NCBI GenBank assembly: GCA_023433205.1
Contig: JAEZDS010000180.1
Span: 1-12,998, forward strand
DNA length: 12,998 bases
Source of the DNA: Bacteroidota bacterium
GTDB taxonomy: Bacteria > Bacteroidota > Bacteroidia > B-17B0 > Aurantibacillaceae
Direction: 5' to 3'
The notes under the pieces were generated by a model. The model searched no databases. It saw nothing but the letters and a program-made list of their open reading frames with translations, and had not been told where the DNA came from. Both the position numbers and the translations under genes were made by a program. This document shows, piece after piece, positions 1 through 8,109 of the stretch (positions within the stretch are counted from its first letter, which is position 1; the number at the start of each line of letters is the position of its first letter).

Positions 1-2529
1 GGTCTGGCACGTATGGCCCGCACCATCCGCGAGCGCATGAATGTTCGCGATAACGAGGTGTTTACTCCTACCGATCTTATCAATGCCAAAACACTGAGCT
101 CGGTGATCAATTCGTTCTTCGGAACCAATCAGTTATCGCAGTTTATGGACCAGACCAACCCGCTTTCTGAGATCACGCACAAGCGTCGTCTTTCGGCACT
201 CGGGCCAGGTGGTTTAAGTCGCGAGCGCGCAGGTTTTGAGGTACGTGACGTTCACTACACTCACTACGGCCGCCTTTGTACCATTGAAACACCAGAGGGA
301 CCAAATATCGGTCTTATCTCCTCACTCTGCGTTTACGCAAAAGTGAACAAGCTTGGTTTTATTGAGACTCCGTACCGTACCGTTTCAAATGGCAAACTCG
401 AAGTAAACAAACCAATCATCTATCTTACCGCTGAGGAAGAAGATCAGAAGAACATAGCACAGGCGAACGTTGACCTTGACGACAAGGGCAACATCACCAC
501 TAAAAAGGTTACCTCTCGTTACGAAGGCGACTTCCCCATCCTTGAGCCTGAAAAAGTGCATCTGATGGACATCGCTCCAAATCAGATCGCAAGTATCGCG
601 GCTTCACTTATTCCTTTCCTTGAGCACGACGATGCTAACCGCGCGCTTATGGGATCGAACATGCAACGCCAGGCTGTACCGCTGCTGCGTCCGCAGGCTC
701 CAATTGTTGGAACCGGCATCGAGGCACGTGTAGCAGAAGATTCGCGCGTACTTATCAACGCCGAAGGTGAAGGAGTGGTTGAATATGTTGACGCTAACGA
801 GATCACTATCAGGTATAACCGCAACGAAGAAGAAAAGCTGGTTACATTTGAAGGTGATGTTAAAACCTACAAACTCACTAAATTCCAGAAGACCAACCAG
901 AGCACCTGTATCAACCTGAAGCCCATCATTAAAAAAGGCGATAAGGTTACAAAAGGCCAGGTACTTTGTGAGGGTTATGCCACTCAAGAGGGTGAACTTG
1001 CTCTCGGACGTAATCTTAAAGTGGCATTTATGCCATGGAAAGGTTACAACTTCGAGGATGCCATCGTGATCAGCGAAAAAATCGTTCGTGAGGATATTTT
1101 CACCTCTATTCATATCGACGAGTATACACTTGAAGTGCGTGATACCAAGCGTGGAATGGAGGAGCTTACTCCCGACATTCCTAATGTGAGCGAAGAAGCC
1201 ACCAAAGATCTCGACGAAAAAGGGATCATTCGTATTGGCGCTGAAGTAAAAGAAGGCGATATCCTTATTGGCAAGATTACTCCCAAAGGAGAAACAGATC
1301 CTTCGCCAGAGGAAAAACTGCTTCGCGCGATCTTCGGCGACAAGGCCGGGGATGTAAAAGATGCTTCACTGCGTGTATCACCTTCAATCAAAGGTGTGAT
1401 CGTTGACAAAAAACTTTTCTCACGTGTAATCAAAGATAAAAAAGCCAAGGCCGAAGAAAAGCCAATGGTTGAAAAACTTGATGCCGATTACGAGAAAAAC
1501 AATTACAATCTTAAATTAAAACTTGTTGACAAACTGTTTGTGCTGGTGAATGGCCGCACCTCACAGGGCGTTACCAATATTCTTGGTGAAGAAGTTGTGC
1601 CACGCGGTACAAAATTCACGCAGAAACTGCTTGAGCGTATTGATTACAGTGAAGTTAATCCCGGTAACTGGACAACGGACAAGGACAAAAACGAGCAGAT
1701 CGAAAGATTACTCCATAATTTCCTAATTCAGTACAATGATTATCTTGGAAAGTACAAGCGCGAAAAATTCCAGATCACCGTTGGTGACGAACTACCAAAC
1801 GGTATTGTGCAGCTTGCCAAAGTTTATATTGCTCAGAAGCGTAAGCTTAAGGTGGGTGATAAAATGGCCGGCCGCCACGGTAACAAAGGTATTGTTGCCC
1901 GTATTGTGAAGGAAGAAGACATGCCTTTCCTTGAAGACGGAACACCGGTTGACATAGTACTGAATCCTTTGGGTGTGCCTTCAAGGATGAACCTGGGGCA
2001 GATTTACGAAACAGTTCTCGCATGGGCAGGTGAAAAACTGGGAATGAAATTCTCGACACCAATCTTCGACGGAGCAACGGTTGAACAGATCGACGAGTAC
2101 ACCAAAAAAGCAGGACTTCCGCAATTTGGACGCACCTATTTATATGATGGAGGTACAGGAGAGCGCTTTGATCAGCCTGCAACAGTCGGTATCATATACA
2201 TGCTGAAGCTTGGCCACATGGTTGATGACAAGATGCATGCCCGTTCTATCGGACCATACTCACTTATTACCCAGCAGCCGCTTGGTGGTAAGGCGCAGTT
2301 TGGAGGGCAGCGTTTTGGTGAGATGGAGGTTTGGGCACTTGAAGCCTACGGCGCAGCTAACGTGTTACAGGAATTATTAACTGTAAAATCTGACGATGTT
2401 ACAGGACGTGCAAAAGCTTACGAGGCTATTGTAAAAGGTGAGAACATCCCTACTCCTGGCATCCCTGAGTCATTTAACGTGTTGTTACACGAGTTAAGAG
2501 GTCTTGCGTTAGATATAACGATGGATTAA
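1..2529 (+). CDS. rpoB: DNA-directed RNA polymerase subunit beta, 5'-truncated by window edge
   Basis: This is the beta subunit of core RNA polymerase, which forms one side of the active-site cleft and carries the rifampicin pocket. The frame is open from base 1 with no start, and 842 residues are visible. The family in this phylum is about 1270 residues, so roughly the first third is missing. The rifampicin region (E. coli 507-533 equivalent) lies at 121-201. It keeps the residues matching D516 (148-150), H526 (178-180) and S531 (193-195), so it looks drug-sensitive there. GYNFEDA at 1042-1062 contains the E-D pair near the active centre. KVGDKMAGRHGNKG from 1849 is the conserved lysine-rich motif contacting the incoming NTP. 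The C-terminus (HELRGLALDITMD) is normal for the family. One oddity is Thr in CTIETPEG (codon 280-282), where E. coli has Pro560. rpoC follows in the same direction after 123 bp. Confidence 0.99.
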   Translation, partial: GLARMARTIRERMNVRDNEVFTPTDLINAKTLSSVINSFFGTNQLSQFMDQTNPLSEITHKRRLSALGPGGLSRERAGFEVRDVHYTHYGRLCTIETPEGPNIGLISSLCVYAKVNKLGFIETPYRTVSNGKLEVNKPIIYLTAEEEDQKNIAQANVDLDDKGNITTKKVTSRYEGDFPILEPEKVHLMDIAPNQIASIAASLIPFLEHDDANRALMGSNMQRQAVPLLRPQAPIVGTGIEARVAEDSRVLINAEGEGVVEYVDANEITIRYNRNEEEKLVTFEGDVKTYKLTKFQKTNQSTCINLKPIIKKGDKVTKGQVLCEGYATQEGELALGRNLKVAFMPWKGYNFEDAIVISEKIVREDIFTSIHIDEYTLEVRDTKRGMEELTPDIPNVSEEATKDLDEKGIIRIGAEVKEGDILIGKITPKGETDPSPEEKLLRAIFGDKAGDVKDASLRVSPSIKGVIVDKKLFSRVIKDKKAKAEEKPMVEKLDADYEKNNYNLKLKLVDKLFVLVNGRTSQGVTNILGEEVVPRGTKFTQKLLERIDYSEVNPGNWTTDKDKNEQIERLLHNFLIQYNDYLGKYKREKFQITVGDELPNGIVQLAKVYIAQKRKLKVGDKMAGRHGNKGIVARIVKEEDMPFLEDGTPVDIVLNPLGVPSRMNLGQIYETVLAWAGEKLGMKFSTPIFDGATVEQIDEYTKKAGLPQFGRTYLYDGGTGERFDQPATVGIIYMLKLGHMVDDKMHARSIGPYSLITQQPLGGKAQFGGQRFGEMEVWALEAYGAANVLQELLTVKSDDVTGRAKAYEAIVKGENIPTPGIPESFNVLLHELRGLALDITMD

Positions 2530-2543
2530 CAAATTAACGGAAC

Positions 2544-2580
2544 GGATTTACAATTTACGTTTGATCGAAATTGTAAATCC
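2544..2580 (+). repeat. 13-bp perfect inverted repeat in rpoB-rpoC spacer
   Basis: GGATTTACAATTT (2544-2556) and AAATTGTAAATCC (2568-2580) are exact reverse complements separated by 11 bases. In the rpoBC transcript this would be an AT-rich 13-bp hairpin. No T-run follows, so it is not a canonical intrinsic terminator. The core of the 3' arm, AAATTGTAAAT, recurs at 2635-2645, eight bases ahead of the rpoC start codon, which allows an alternative 11-bp pairing with the same 5' arm. The repeat is read directly from the sequence. A regulatory role is inference. Confidence 0.85.
2556..2563 (+). promoter_or_regulatory. candidate Bacteroidota -7 element (TACGTTTG)
   Basis: TACGTTTG matches the Bacteroidota -7 consensus TAnnTTTG exactly and spans the loop of the 13-bp inverted repeat. 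No clear TTG (-33 element) lies about 19 bases upstream, so the support is one motif only. If real, it would give rpoC its own start inside the spacer. A chance match is quite possible. Confidence 0.25.
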
Positions 2581-2608
2581 CGATCTGTTGACAAGTTGAA
2601 ATAGTGAA

Positions 2609-2624
2609 CCCGATAGTTATCGGG
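2609..2624. repeat. CCCGATAGTTATCGGG palindrome
   Basis: This is a compact hairpin with arms CCCGATA (2609-2615) and TATCGGG (2618-2624), a 7-bp stem or a 6-bp stem with an AGTT tetraloop. It lies between the 13-bp hairpin and the rpoC start codon. It is followed by A-rich sequence rather than T-rich sequence, so it is not a plus-strand terminator. I recall near-identical CCGATAG-TATCGG palindromes between genes in other Bacteroidota genomes, but could not check this. Confidence 0.7.
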
Positions 2625-2634
2625 AGAAAAATAA

Positions 2635-2645
2635 AAATTGTAAAT
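2635..2645 (+). repeat. second copy of AAATTGTAAAT, adjacent to rpoC start
   Basis: AAATTGTAAAT here repeats 2568-2578 exactly and is the reverse complement of 2546-2556. It sits eight bases before the rpoC ATG, in the A-rich leader where Bacteroidota ribosomes typically load. It could therefore be masked by pairing with the upstream arm. Confidence 0.8.
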
Positions 2646-2652
2646 ACAAAAC

Positions 2653-5600
2653 ATGGCGTTAAGAAGAGATAATAAACAAAAGTCAAATTTCTCAAAGATC
2701 ACCATCAGCCTCGCTTCACCCGAGACCATCCTTAGAAGGTCGAGTGGTGAGGTACTGAAGCCTGAAACCATCAACTACCGTACCTACAAACCCGAACGCG
2801 ATGGCTTGTTCTGCGAGCGCATTTTTGGTCCTGTAAAGGATTACGAATGCCATTGTGGAAAATACAAGCGTATCCGTTACAAGGGGATTGTGTGTGACCG
2901 TTGCGGCGTTGAAGTAACCGAGAAAAAAGTTCGCCGTGAGCGGATGGGGCACATCAATCTTGTAGTTCCCGTAGCGCACATCTGGTATTTCCGCTCATTA
3001 CCGAACAAGATCGGTTACCTGCTTGGCTTACCAACCAAAAAACTCGACATGATCATTTACTACGAACGTTACGTAGTAATTAATGCAGGTACTGCCGCAG
3101 AGAACGGCATCAGCTACCTTGATTTTTTAACGGAAGAAGAATACCTCAATGTTCTTGATACGTTGCCGAAAGAAAATGGCGCGCTCGACGATTCTGATCC
3201 TAATAAATTTATCGCCAAAATGGGCGCCGAGGCTGTTCAGGAACTTTTGTCACGTCTTAACCTTGACGACCTGTCGTACGACCTCCGTCACAAAGCCAAT
3301 ACAGAAACTTCGCAGCAACGGAAGAACGAAGCGCTTAAGCGTCTTCAGGTAATCGAGGCTTTCCGTCAGGCAAACCAGAACGTGGTTAACAAGCCTGAGT
3401 GGATGATAGTAAAAGTGGTTCCGGTTATTCCGCCTGAACTGCGCCCTCTGGTTCCACTGGATGGGGGACGTTTCGCGACCTCAGATCTGAATGATCTGTA
3501 CCGTCGTGTAATTATCCGCAACAACCGGCTTAAACGTCTTATCGAGATAAAAGCGCCTGATGTAATCCTGCGTAATGAAAAACGTATGCTGCAGGAGTCT
3601 GTTGATTCACTTTTTGATAACTCACGTAAATCAAACGCTGTTAAAACCGACAGCAACCGTCCGCTTAAATCATTATCCGACTCACTTAAAGGCAAGCAGG
3701 GACGTTTCCGTCAGAATTTGCTTGGAAAACGTGTTGACTATTCAGCGCGTTCGGTAATTGTGGTTGGACCAGAACTGAAATTACACGAGTGTGGCCTTCC
3801 CAAGGAAATGGCCGCAGAGCTTTTTAAACCTTTTATCATCCGTAAGATGATAGAACGAGGTATTGTAAAAACGGTAAAATCTGCCAAAAAAATAGTAGAC
3901 AAGAAGGAGCCAATTGTTTGGGACATCCTTGAGAATGCGCTTAAAGGACATCCGGTTCTGCTGAACCGCGCCCCTACCCTGCACAGGCTTGGTATCCAGG
4001 CGTTTCAGCCAAAACTTATCGAAGGAAAAGCTATTCAGCTGCATCCTTTGGTTTGTACCGCTTTTAATGCCGACTTCGACGGTGACCAGATGGCGGTTCA
4101 CGTACCTCTGGGGAACGCTGCAATCCTTGAGGCTCAGATCCTGATGCTTGCTGCACATAACATTCTGAATCCATCTAACGGGGCGCCCGTTGCCGTGCCT
4201 TCACAGGACATGGTACTGGGATTATATTATCTTACCAAAGGCAAGAAGAATCTTCCAAACGACGTTGTAAAAGGCGAAGGAAGGATCTTTTACAGTGCTG
4301 AAGAAGTGATGATCGCGCTGAACGAAAAGAGCGTTGACATGCATGCGCAGATAAAGGTGAAGATCACTAACGCCCTTGAAGGCAACAACCTCGTAACAAA
4401 GGTTATTGAAACTACCGTAGGCCGGGTGATCTTTAATACCGTAGTGCCTCATGAAGTTGGCTTCATAAATGAACTGCTTACCAAAAAATCGCTTCGCGAC
4501 ATCATTGGTATGGTGGTGAAAAAAACCGGAATGGCAAAAACCGCCAAATTCCTCGACGACATCAAAGACCTCGGTTTCCGCACAGCATTCAGGGGTGGTT
4601 TGTCATTTAATCTTGGCGATATCCAGACTCCTGATGAGAAGCTGAAGATCATTGCCGATGCACAGCAGCAGGTTGATGAAGTGATAGGTAACTACAACAT
4701 GGGCTTTATCACCAACAACGAACGTTATAATCAGATCATTGACATCTGGACACATACAAACTCAAAGGTTACCAAGAAAGTGCTTGACAGCCTGAGCAGC
4801 GACAGACAAGGTTTTAATCCTGTGTTTATGATGCTTGATTCGGGTGCGCGTGGATCAAAAGAGCAGATCAAACAGCTCAGCGGTATGCGTGGTCTGATGG
4901 CAAAACCTCAAAAAGCAGGTGATACCACCACTTCTATTATTGAGAACCCGGTACTATCGAACTTCCGCGAGGGTCTTTCAATTCTTGAGTACTTTATTTC
5001 AACCCACGGTGCCCGTAAGGGACTGGCCGATACGGCACTTAAAACCGCTGATGCCGGTTATCTTACCCGTCGTTTGGTTGATGTGGCGCAGGACGTTATC
5101 ATTAACGAACAGGACTGTGGTACACTGCGCGGACTAAGCATGACAGCGCTTAAAAACAACGATGATGTTGTTGAGACGCTTTACGACCGTATTCTGGGCC
5201 GTACTGCAGTAGCTGACGTGTTCCACCCAACCAGCGGTGAACTTATAGTTGCGGGAGGTGATATTATTTCCGAAGATATAGCCCAGGTGATTGAAAAGTC
5301 ACCGGTTGAAAGTGTAGACATTCGTTCTGTATTAACCTGCGAAAGCCGTTCAGGAGTTTGTGCCAAGTGTTATGGCCGAAACCTTGCCAATGGCCGCCTT
5401 GTGCAGCTCGGCGAAGCAGTGGGAGTTATTGCCGCTCAATCTATCGGAGAGCCTGGAACTCAGCTTACACTTCGTACATTCCACGTAGGTGGAACGGCTT
5501 CTAACATCGCAGCTTCCTCAAGTTTGATTGCCAAATATGATGGCATCCTTGAAATTGATGAGCTGCGCACTGTTGAGCGCCTGAACGCCGAAGGGGTAAA

Positions 5601-6948
5601 AGCTAATGTAGTGATAGGCCGCTCAACAGAAATGCGCATTATCGACACAAATACCGGCATCACCCTTACTACAGGTAACGTTCCTTATGGTTCAAACCTG
5701 TATGTGAAACCAGGGGCAAAAGTTAAAAAGGGTGATCTTATCTGCGACTGGGATCCGTACAATGCTGTTATTGTGAGTGAATTCGGTGGAAGCGTTGAGT
5801 TTGAGCACATCAAAGAAAACGTAACCTTCCGTGAAGAAAGCGACGAACAGACAGGATTCCGTGAGAAGGTAATTATTGAGAGCCGCGACAAAACCATGAG
5901 CCCGCTTATAAGGATCGTGGACAAAAAAGGCGAGACCCTTAAATCGTATAACATTCCTGTGAGCGCTCACATTATTGTGAACGAAGCCGCGAAGATCGAA
6001 CCAGGACAGGTGCTTGTAAAGATACCGCGGGTCACAGGAAAAACAGGTGACATCACCGGCGGTCTGCCACGCGTTACCGAATTGTTCGAAGCACGTAACC
6101 CCAGCAACCCTGCAGTGGTAAGTGAGATCGACGGTATAATAAGTTTTGGTAAGATCAAACGTGGTAACAGGGAAGTAATTGTTGAGGCCAAAACCGGCGA
6201 ACAACGCCGCTACCTGGTTAACTTAAGTAAACATATCCTTGTTCAGGAGAATGACTTTGTGAAGGCCGGAGATGCCTTGTCTGACGGAGCGATCAGTCCA
6301 GGTGATATCCTGGCAATCAAGGGTCCAACCGCGGTTCAGGAATATCTTGTTAACGAAATTCAGGAGGTTTACCGTTTGCAGGGTCAGAAACTCAACGACA
6401 AGCACTTTGAAACCATTGTGCGTCAGATGATGCGTAAGGTTGAGATAGTTGATCCGGGCGACACAATGTTCCTTGAGCAGCAACTGATCAACAAGAGCGA
6501 TTTTATGACCGAGAACGACAATATCTTCGGTAAGAAGGTCGTGATTGATCCGGGCGACAGCACGGAGCTTAAGCGTGGACAGATCATAACTGCAAGAAAA
6601 CTACGCGATGAGAATTCAGTGCTGCGTCGTAAGGATATGAAGGTGATCGATGCAAGGGACGCTGTGCCTGCCACCGCAAACCCGATATTGCAGGGTATCA
6701 CACGCGCTTCATTGCAAACCAACAGCTGGATCTCGGCCGCCTCGTTCCAGGAAACTACAAAAGTACTGAACGAAGCAGCGGTGAACGGAAAAGTAGATAC
6801 ACTGTTAGGACTGAAAGAGAACGTGATCGTGGGTCACCTGATCCCAGCCGGTACCGGACTTCGTCAATACGAAAAACTGGTGGTTGGCAGCAAGGAAGAA
6901 TACGAACGTTTGATGGCTACCAAACAAGAGGTAGAAGAAGAAGCCTGA
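2653..6948 (+). CDS. rpoC: DNA-directed RNA polymerase subunit beta'
   Basis: This is the beta' subunit of core RNA polymerase. It holds the catalytic magnesium, the clamp, the bridge helix and the trigger loop. It is complete at 1431 residues, normal for this phylum. The N-terminal zinc site has Cys66, Cys68, Cys81 and Cys84. The catalytic NADFDGDQ motif places Asp474, Asp476 and Asp478. The second zinc site has Cys822, Cys896, Cys903 and Cys906. The trigger loop starts near GEAVGVIAAQSIGEPGTQ (from residue 920), with Arg941 and His944 matching E. coli Arg933 and His936. The large trigger-loop insertion of enterobacteria is absent, as expected. The ATG at 2653 gives the expected MALRRDNK start behind an A-rich leader with no Shine-Dalgarno match. 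TGA is followed immediately by TAG. The gene is co-oriented with rpoB and ends at a strong hairpin terminator. Confidence 0.99.
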   Translation: MALRRDNKQKSNFSKITISLASPETILRRSSGEVLKPETINYRTYKPERDGLFCERIFGPVKDYECHCGKYKRIRYKGIVCDRCGVEVTEKKVRRERMGHINLVVPVAHIWYFRSLPNKIGYLLGLPTKKLDMIIYYERYVVINAGTAAENGISYLDFLTEEEYLNVLDTLPKENGALDDSDPNKFIAKMGAEAVQELLSRLNLDDLSYDLRHKANTETSQQRKNEALKRLQVIEAFRQANQNVVNKPEWMIVKVVPVIPPELRPLVPLDGGRFATSDLNDLYRRVIIRNNRLKRLIEIKAPDVILRNEKRMLQESVDSLFDNSRKSNAVKTDSNRPLKSLSDSLKGKQGRFRQNLLGKRVDYSARSVIVVGPELKLHECGLPKEMAAELFKPFIIRKMIERGIVKTVKSAKKIVDKKEPIVWDILENALKGHPVLLNRAPTLHRLGIQAFQPKLIEGKAIQLHPLVCTAFNADFDGDQMAVHVPLGNAAILEAQILMLAAHNILNPSNGAPVAVPSQDMVLGLYYLTKGKKNLPNDVVKGEGRIFYSAEEVMIALNEKSVDMHAQIKVKITNALEGNNLVTKVIETTVGRVIFNTVVPHEVGFINELLTKKSLRDIIGMVVKKTGMAKTAKFLDDIKDLGFRTAFRGGLSFNLGDIQTPDEKLKIIADAQQQVDEVIGNYNMGFITNNERYNQIIDIWTHTNSKVTKKVLDSLSSDRQGFNPVFMMLDSGARGSKEQIKQLSGMRGLMAKPQKAGDTTTSIIENPVLSNFREGLSILEYFISTHGARKGLADTALKTADAGYLTRRLVDVAQDVIINEQDCGTLRGLSMTALKNNDDVVETLYDRILGRTAVADVFHPTSGELIVAGGDIISEDIAQVIEKSPVESVDIRSVLTCESRSGVCAKCYGRNLANGRLVQLGEAVGVIAAQSIGEPGTQLTLRTFHVGGTASNIAASSSLIAKYDGILEIDELRTVERLNAEGVKANVVIGRSTEMRIIDTNTGITLTTGNVPYGSNLYVKPGAKVKKGDLICDWDPYNAVIVSEFGGSVEFEHIKENVTFREESDEQTGFREKVIIESRDKTMSPLIRIVDKKGETLKSYNIPVSAHIIVNEAAKIEPGQVLVKIPRVTGKTGDITGGLPRVTELFEARNPSNPAVVSEIDGIISFGKIKRGNREVIVEAKTGEQRRYLVNLSKHILVQENDFVKAGDALSDGAISPGDILAIKGPTAVQEYLVNEIQEVYRLQGQKLNDKHFETIVRQMMRKVEIVDPGDTMFLEQQLINKSDFMTENDNIFGKKVVIDPGDSTELKRGQIITARKLRDENSVLRRKDMKVIDARDAVPATANPILQGITRASLQTNSWISAASFQETTKVLNEAAVNGKVDTLLGLKENVIVGHLIPAGTGLRQYEKLVVGSKEEYERLMATKQEVEEEA

Positions 6949-6973
6949 TAGAAGGTTAAAATTAAATCAATAT

Positions 6974-7000
6974 AAAACCCCGGTTATGCCGGGGTTTTTT
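6974..7000. terminator. intrinsic terminator, probably bidirectional
   Basis: AAAACCCCGG (6974-6983) pairs perfectly with CCGGGGTTTT (6989-6998) around a TTATG loop, and a T6 run covers 6995-7000. It begins 25 bases after the rpoC stop. Read on the minus strand, the same stem ends in four T's just beyond the stop of the convergent gene at 7012, so it can end transcription from both sides. Confidence 0.93.
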
Positions 7001-7011
7001 GTTGCACTTTA

Positions 7012-8109
7012 TTATTCCACTATTATCTTAAATTTTTCGGCACTGTTGCCTTCAACAGCACGCACAAAATATGTACCTCTATCCAAATCCGAAACAACGA
7101 CCGTGCGCTGATTCCTGTCGTCAAAACGCAAGGTCCTTATCAACTGGCCCAGTTCGTTCACCAGCTGGTATTCTGAATTCTCTGGCGCCGAGATGGTAAA
7201 CTGTCCATTGTTGGGATTAGGAAAGACTCTCAACGGTAATTGTGAACCAGTTTGATCATTAATACTGGCGCAATTGTTAACCGTAAGTGTGTGGGAGGCG
7301 GTACTGGTACATTCGCTTGTTACAGTACTACTTACCGAAATTACCGTAACAATGGGCACCGCTGAGGAAAAGGCGATGGTGGAGGTTGTGGCCCCTGTAC
7401 TCCAGTGGAACAATCCGCTGCCTCCGCTTGCGGTAAGATTAACTTTATCTCCCGCACATATCACGGTTTTTCCACTTACCGTTACTTGAGGCGCCAACAC
7501 CACCCCAACAGTCGCACTACCCGCTACAGTATGAGCGCCAATGCAATAACAAGGCTGCACAATGTAATCAACCGTATAGGTGCCCCCCGCCACATTTGTC
7601 GCGTCTATTCTTCCGGTAAGCGAATCAACGGTAAATCCTTGGCGGCCCTTAAAGTATCCCCCTGCGAGAAATCCTTGCTGTAATTTCGGTAACACAAGCG
7701 TATCGCTGCTACACATTGTAGGGTAAGTAAATGACTGCGCAGGGGGATTATTGGTGAATTTAGCCACATAGAGATCTTCGAATCCCATAAAAGACGCGGT
7801 ATATGTGGTACCGCCTGCATATACCAGAGGATAAGTAGTGGGATCAACCACACCGTTCCACTCTCCGCTGAAAAATACATTTCCAAATCTATCGGCTGAA
7901 AAAGTAGACCTGAAACTCTTACCATCTCCGCCAAAAAGCGAAGACCACATTAACTGTCCGGTATTAGAAAATCTGGCTAGGTTTATTGTTGTTTTGACTG
8001 ATTGTGGTATCAATGGTGTTGTCAAACATCCCGCCGTCGCAGGCTTGCTGAAAGGGTAAGTTGCGCGATTGTGTGGTAAAACCCACAAAGAGATTCCCGC
8101 AGGTATCAA
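7012..8109 (-). CDS. C-terminal part of frameshifted T9SS-exported SBBP-repeat protein
   Basis: This open frame contains the 3' half of the gene that starts at 9988. The first 35-43 codons (to about 7981) are out-of-frame translation of the upstream half. Homologous coding resumes at NLARFSNTGQLMW, the seventh SBBP-type unit, with its Trp at residue 681 of the joined protein. Next come a GRIDATNVAGGTYTVDY segment, the kind of strand-rich module common in secreted Bacteroidota proteins, and an Ig/PKD-like stretch (VTVSGKTVICAGDKVNL to about joined residue 906). A type A T9SS sorting domain follows, starting at LRVFPNPNNGQF (joined residues about 919-991) and ending KFKIIVE. Such tails direct export through the outer membrane by the Por secretion machinery, often with surface anchoring, and are then removed. 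It is unlikely to be translated alone because it lacks its own signal peptide. It converges on rpoC across the shared terminator. Confidence 0.85.
   Translation of the reverse strand: MIPAGISLWVLPHNRATYPFSKPATAGCLTTPLIPQSVKTTINLARFSNTGQLMWSSLFGGDGKSFRSTFSADRFGNVFFSGEWNGVVDPTTYPLVYAGGTTYTASFMGFEDLYVAKFTNNPPAQSFTYPTMCSSDTLVLPKLQQGFLAGGYFKGRQGFTVDSLTGRIDATNVAGGTYTVDYIVQPCYCIGAHTVAGSATVGVVLAPQVTVSGKTVICAGDKVNLTASGGSGLFHWSTGATTSTIAFSSAVPIVTVISVSSTVTSECTSTASHTLTVNNCASINDQTGSQLPLRVFPNPNNGQFTISAPENSEYQLVNELGQLIRTLRFDDRNQRTVVVSDLDRGTYFVRAVEGNSAEKFKIIVE

Noticed and set aside
604..1113. 169-codon ORF on the minus strand inside rpoB
   Set aside because: It is fully antisense to a highly conserved coding region and shows no domain; it is a by-product of codon bias in rpoB.
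2588..2616. TTGACA followed 17 bases later by CGATAG, like an E. coli sigma-70 promoter
   Set aside because: Bacteroidota primary sigma factors use TTG / TAnnTTTG, and the -10 match is poor and falls in the palindrome.
5692..6204. 170-codon ORF on the minus strand inside rpoC
   Set aside because: Antisense to conserved rpoC with no recognisable motif; a shadow frame.
7978..8003. Programmed +1 frameshifting in the exported-protein gene
   Set aside because: No rare-codon or stop-codon slip site of a known type is present at the junction; a simple one-base change or sequence error is more likely.
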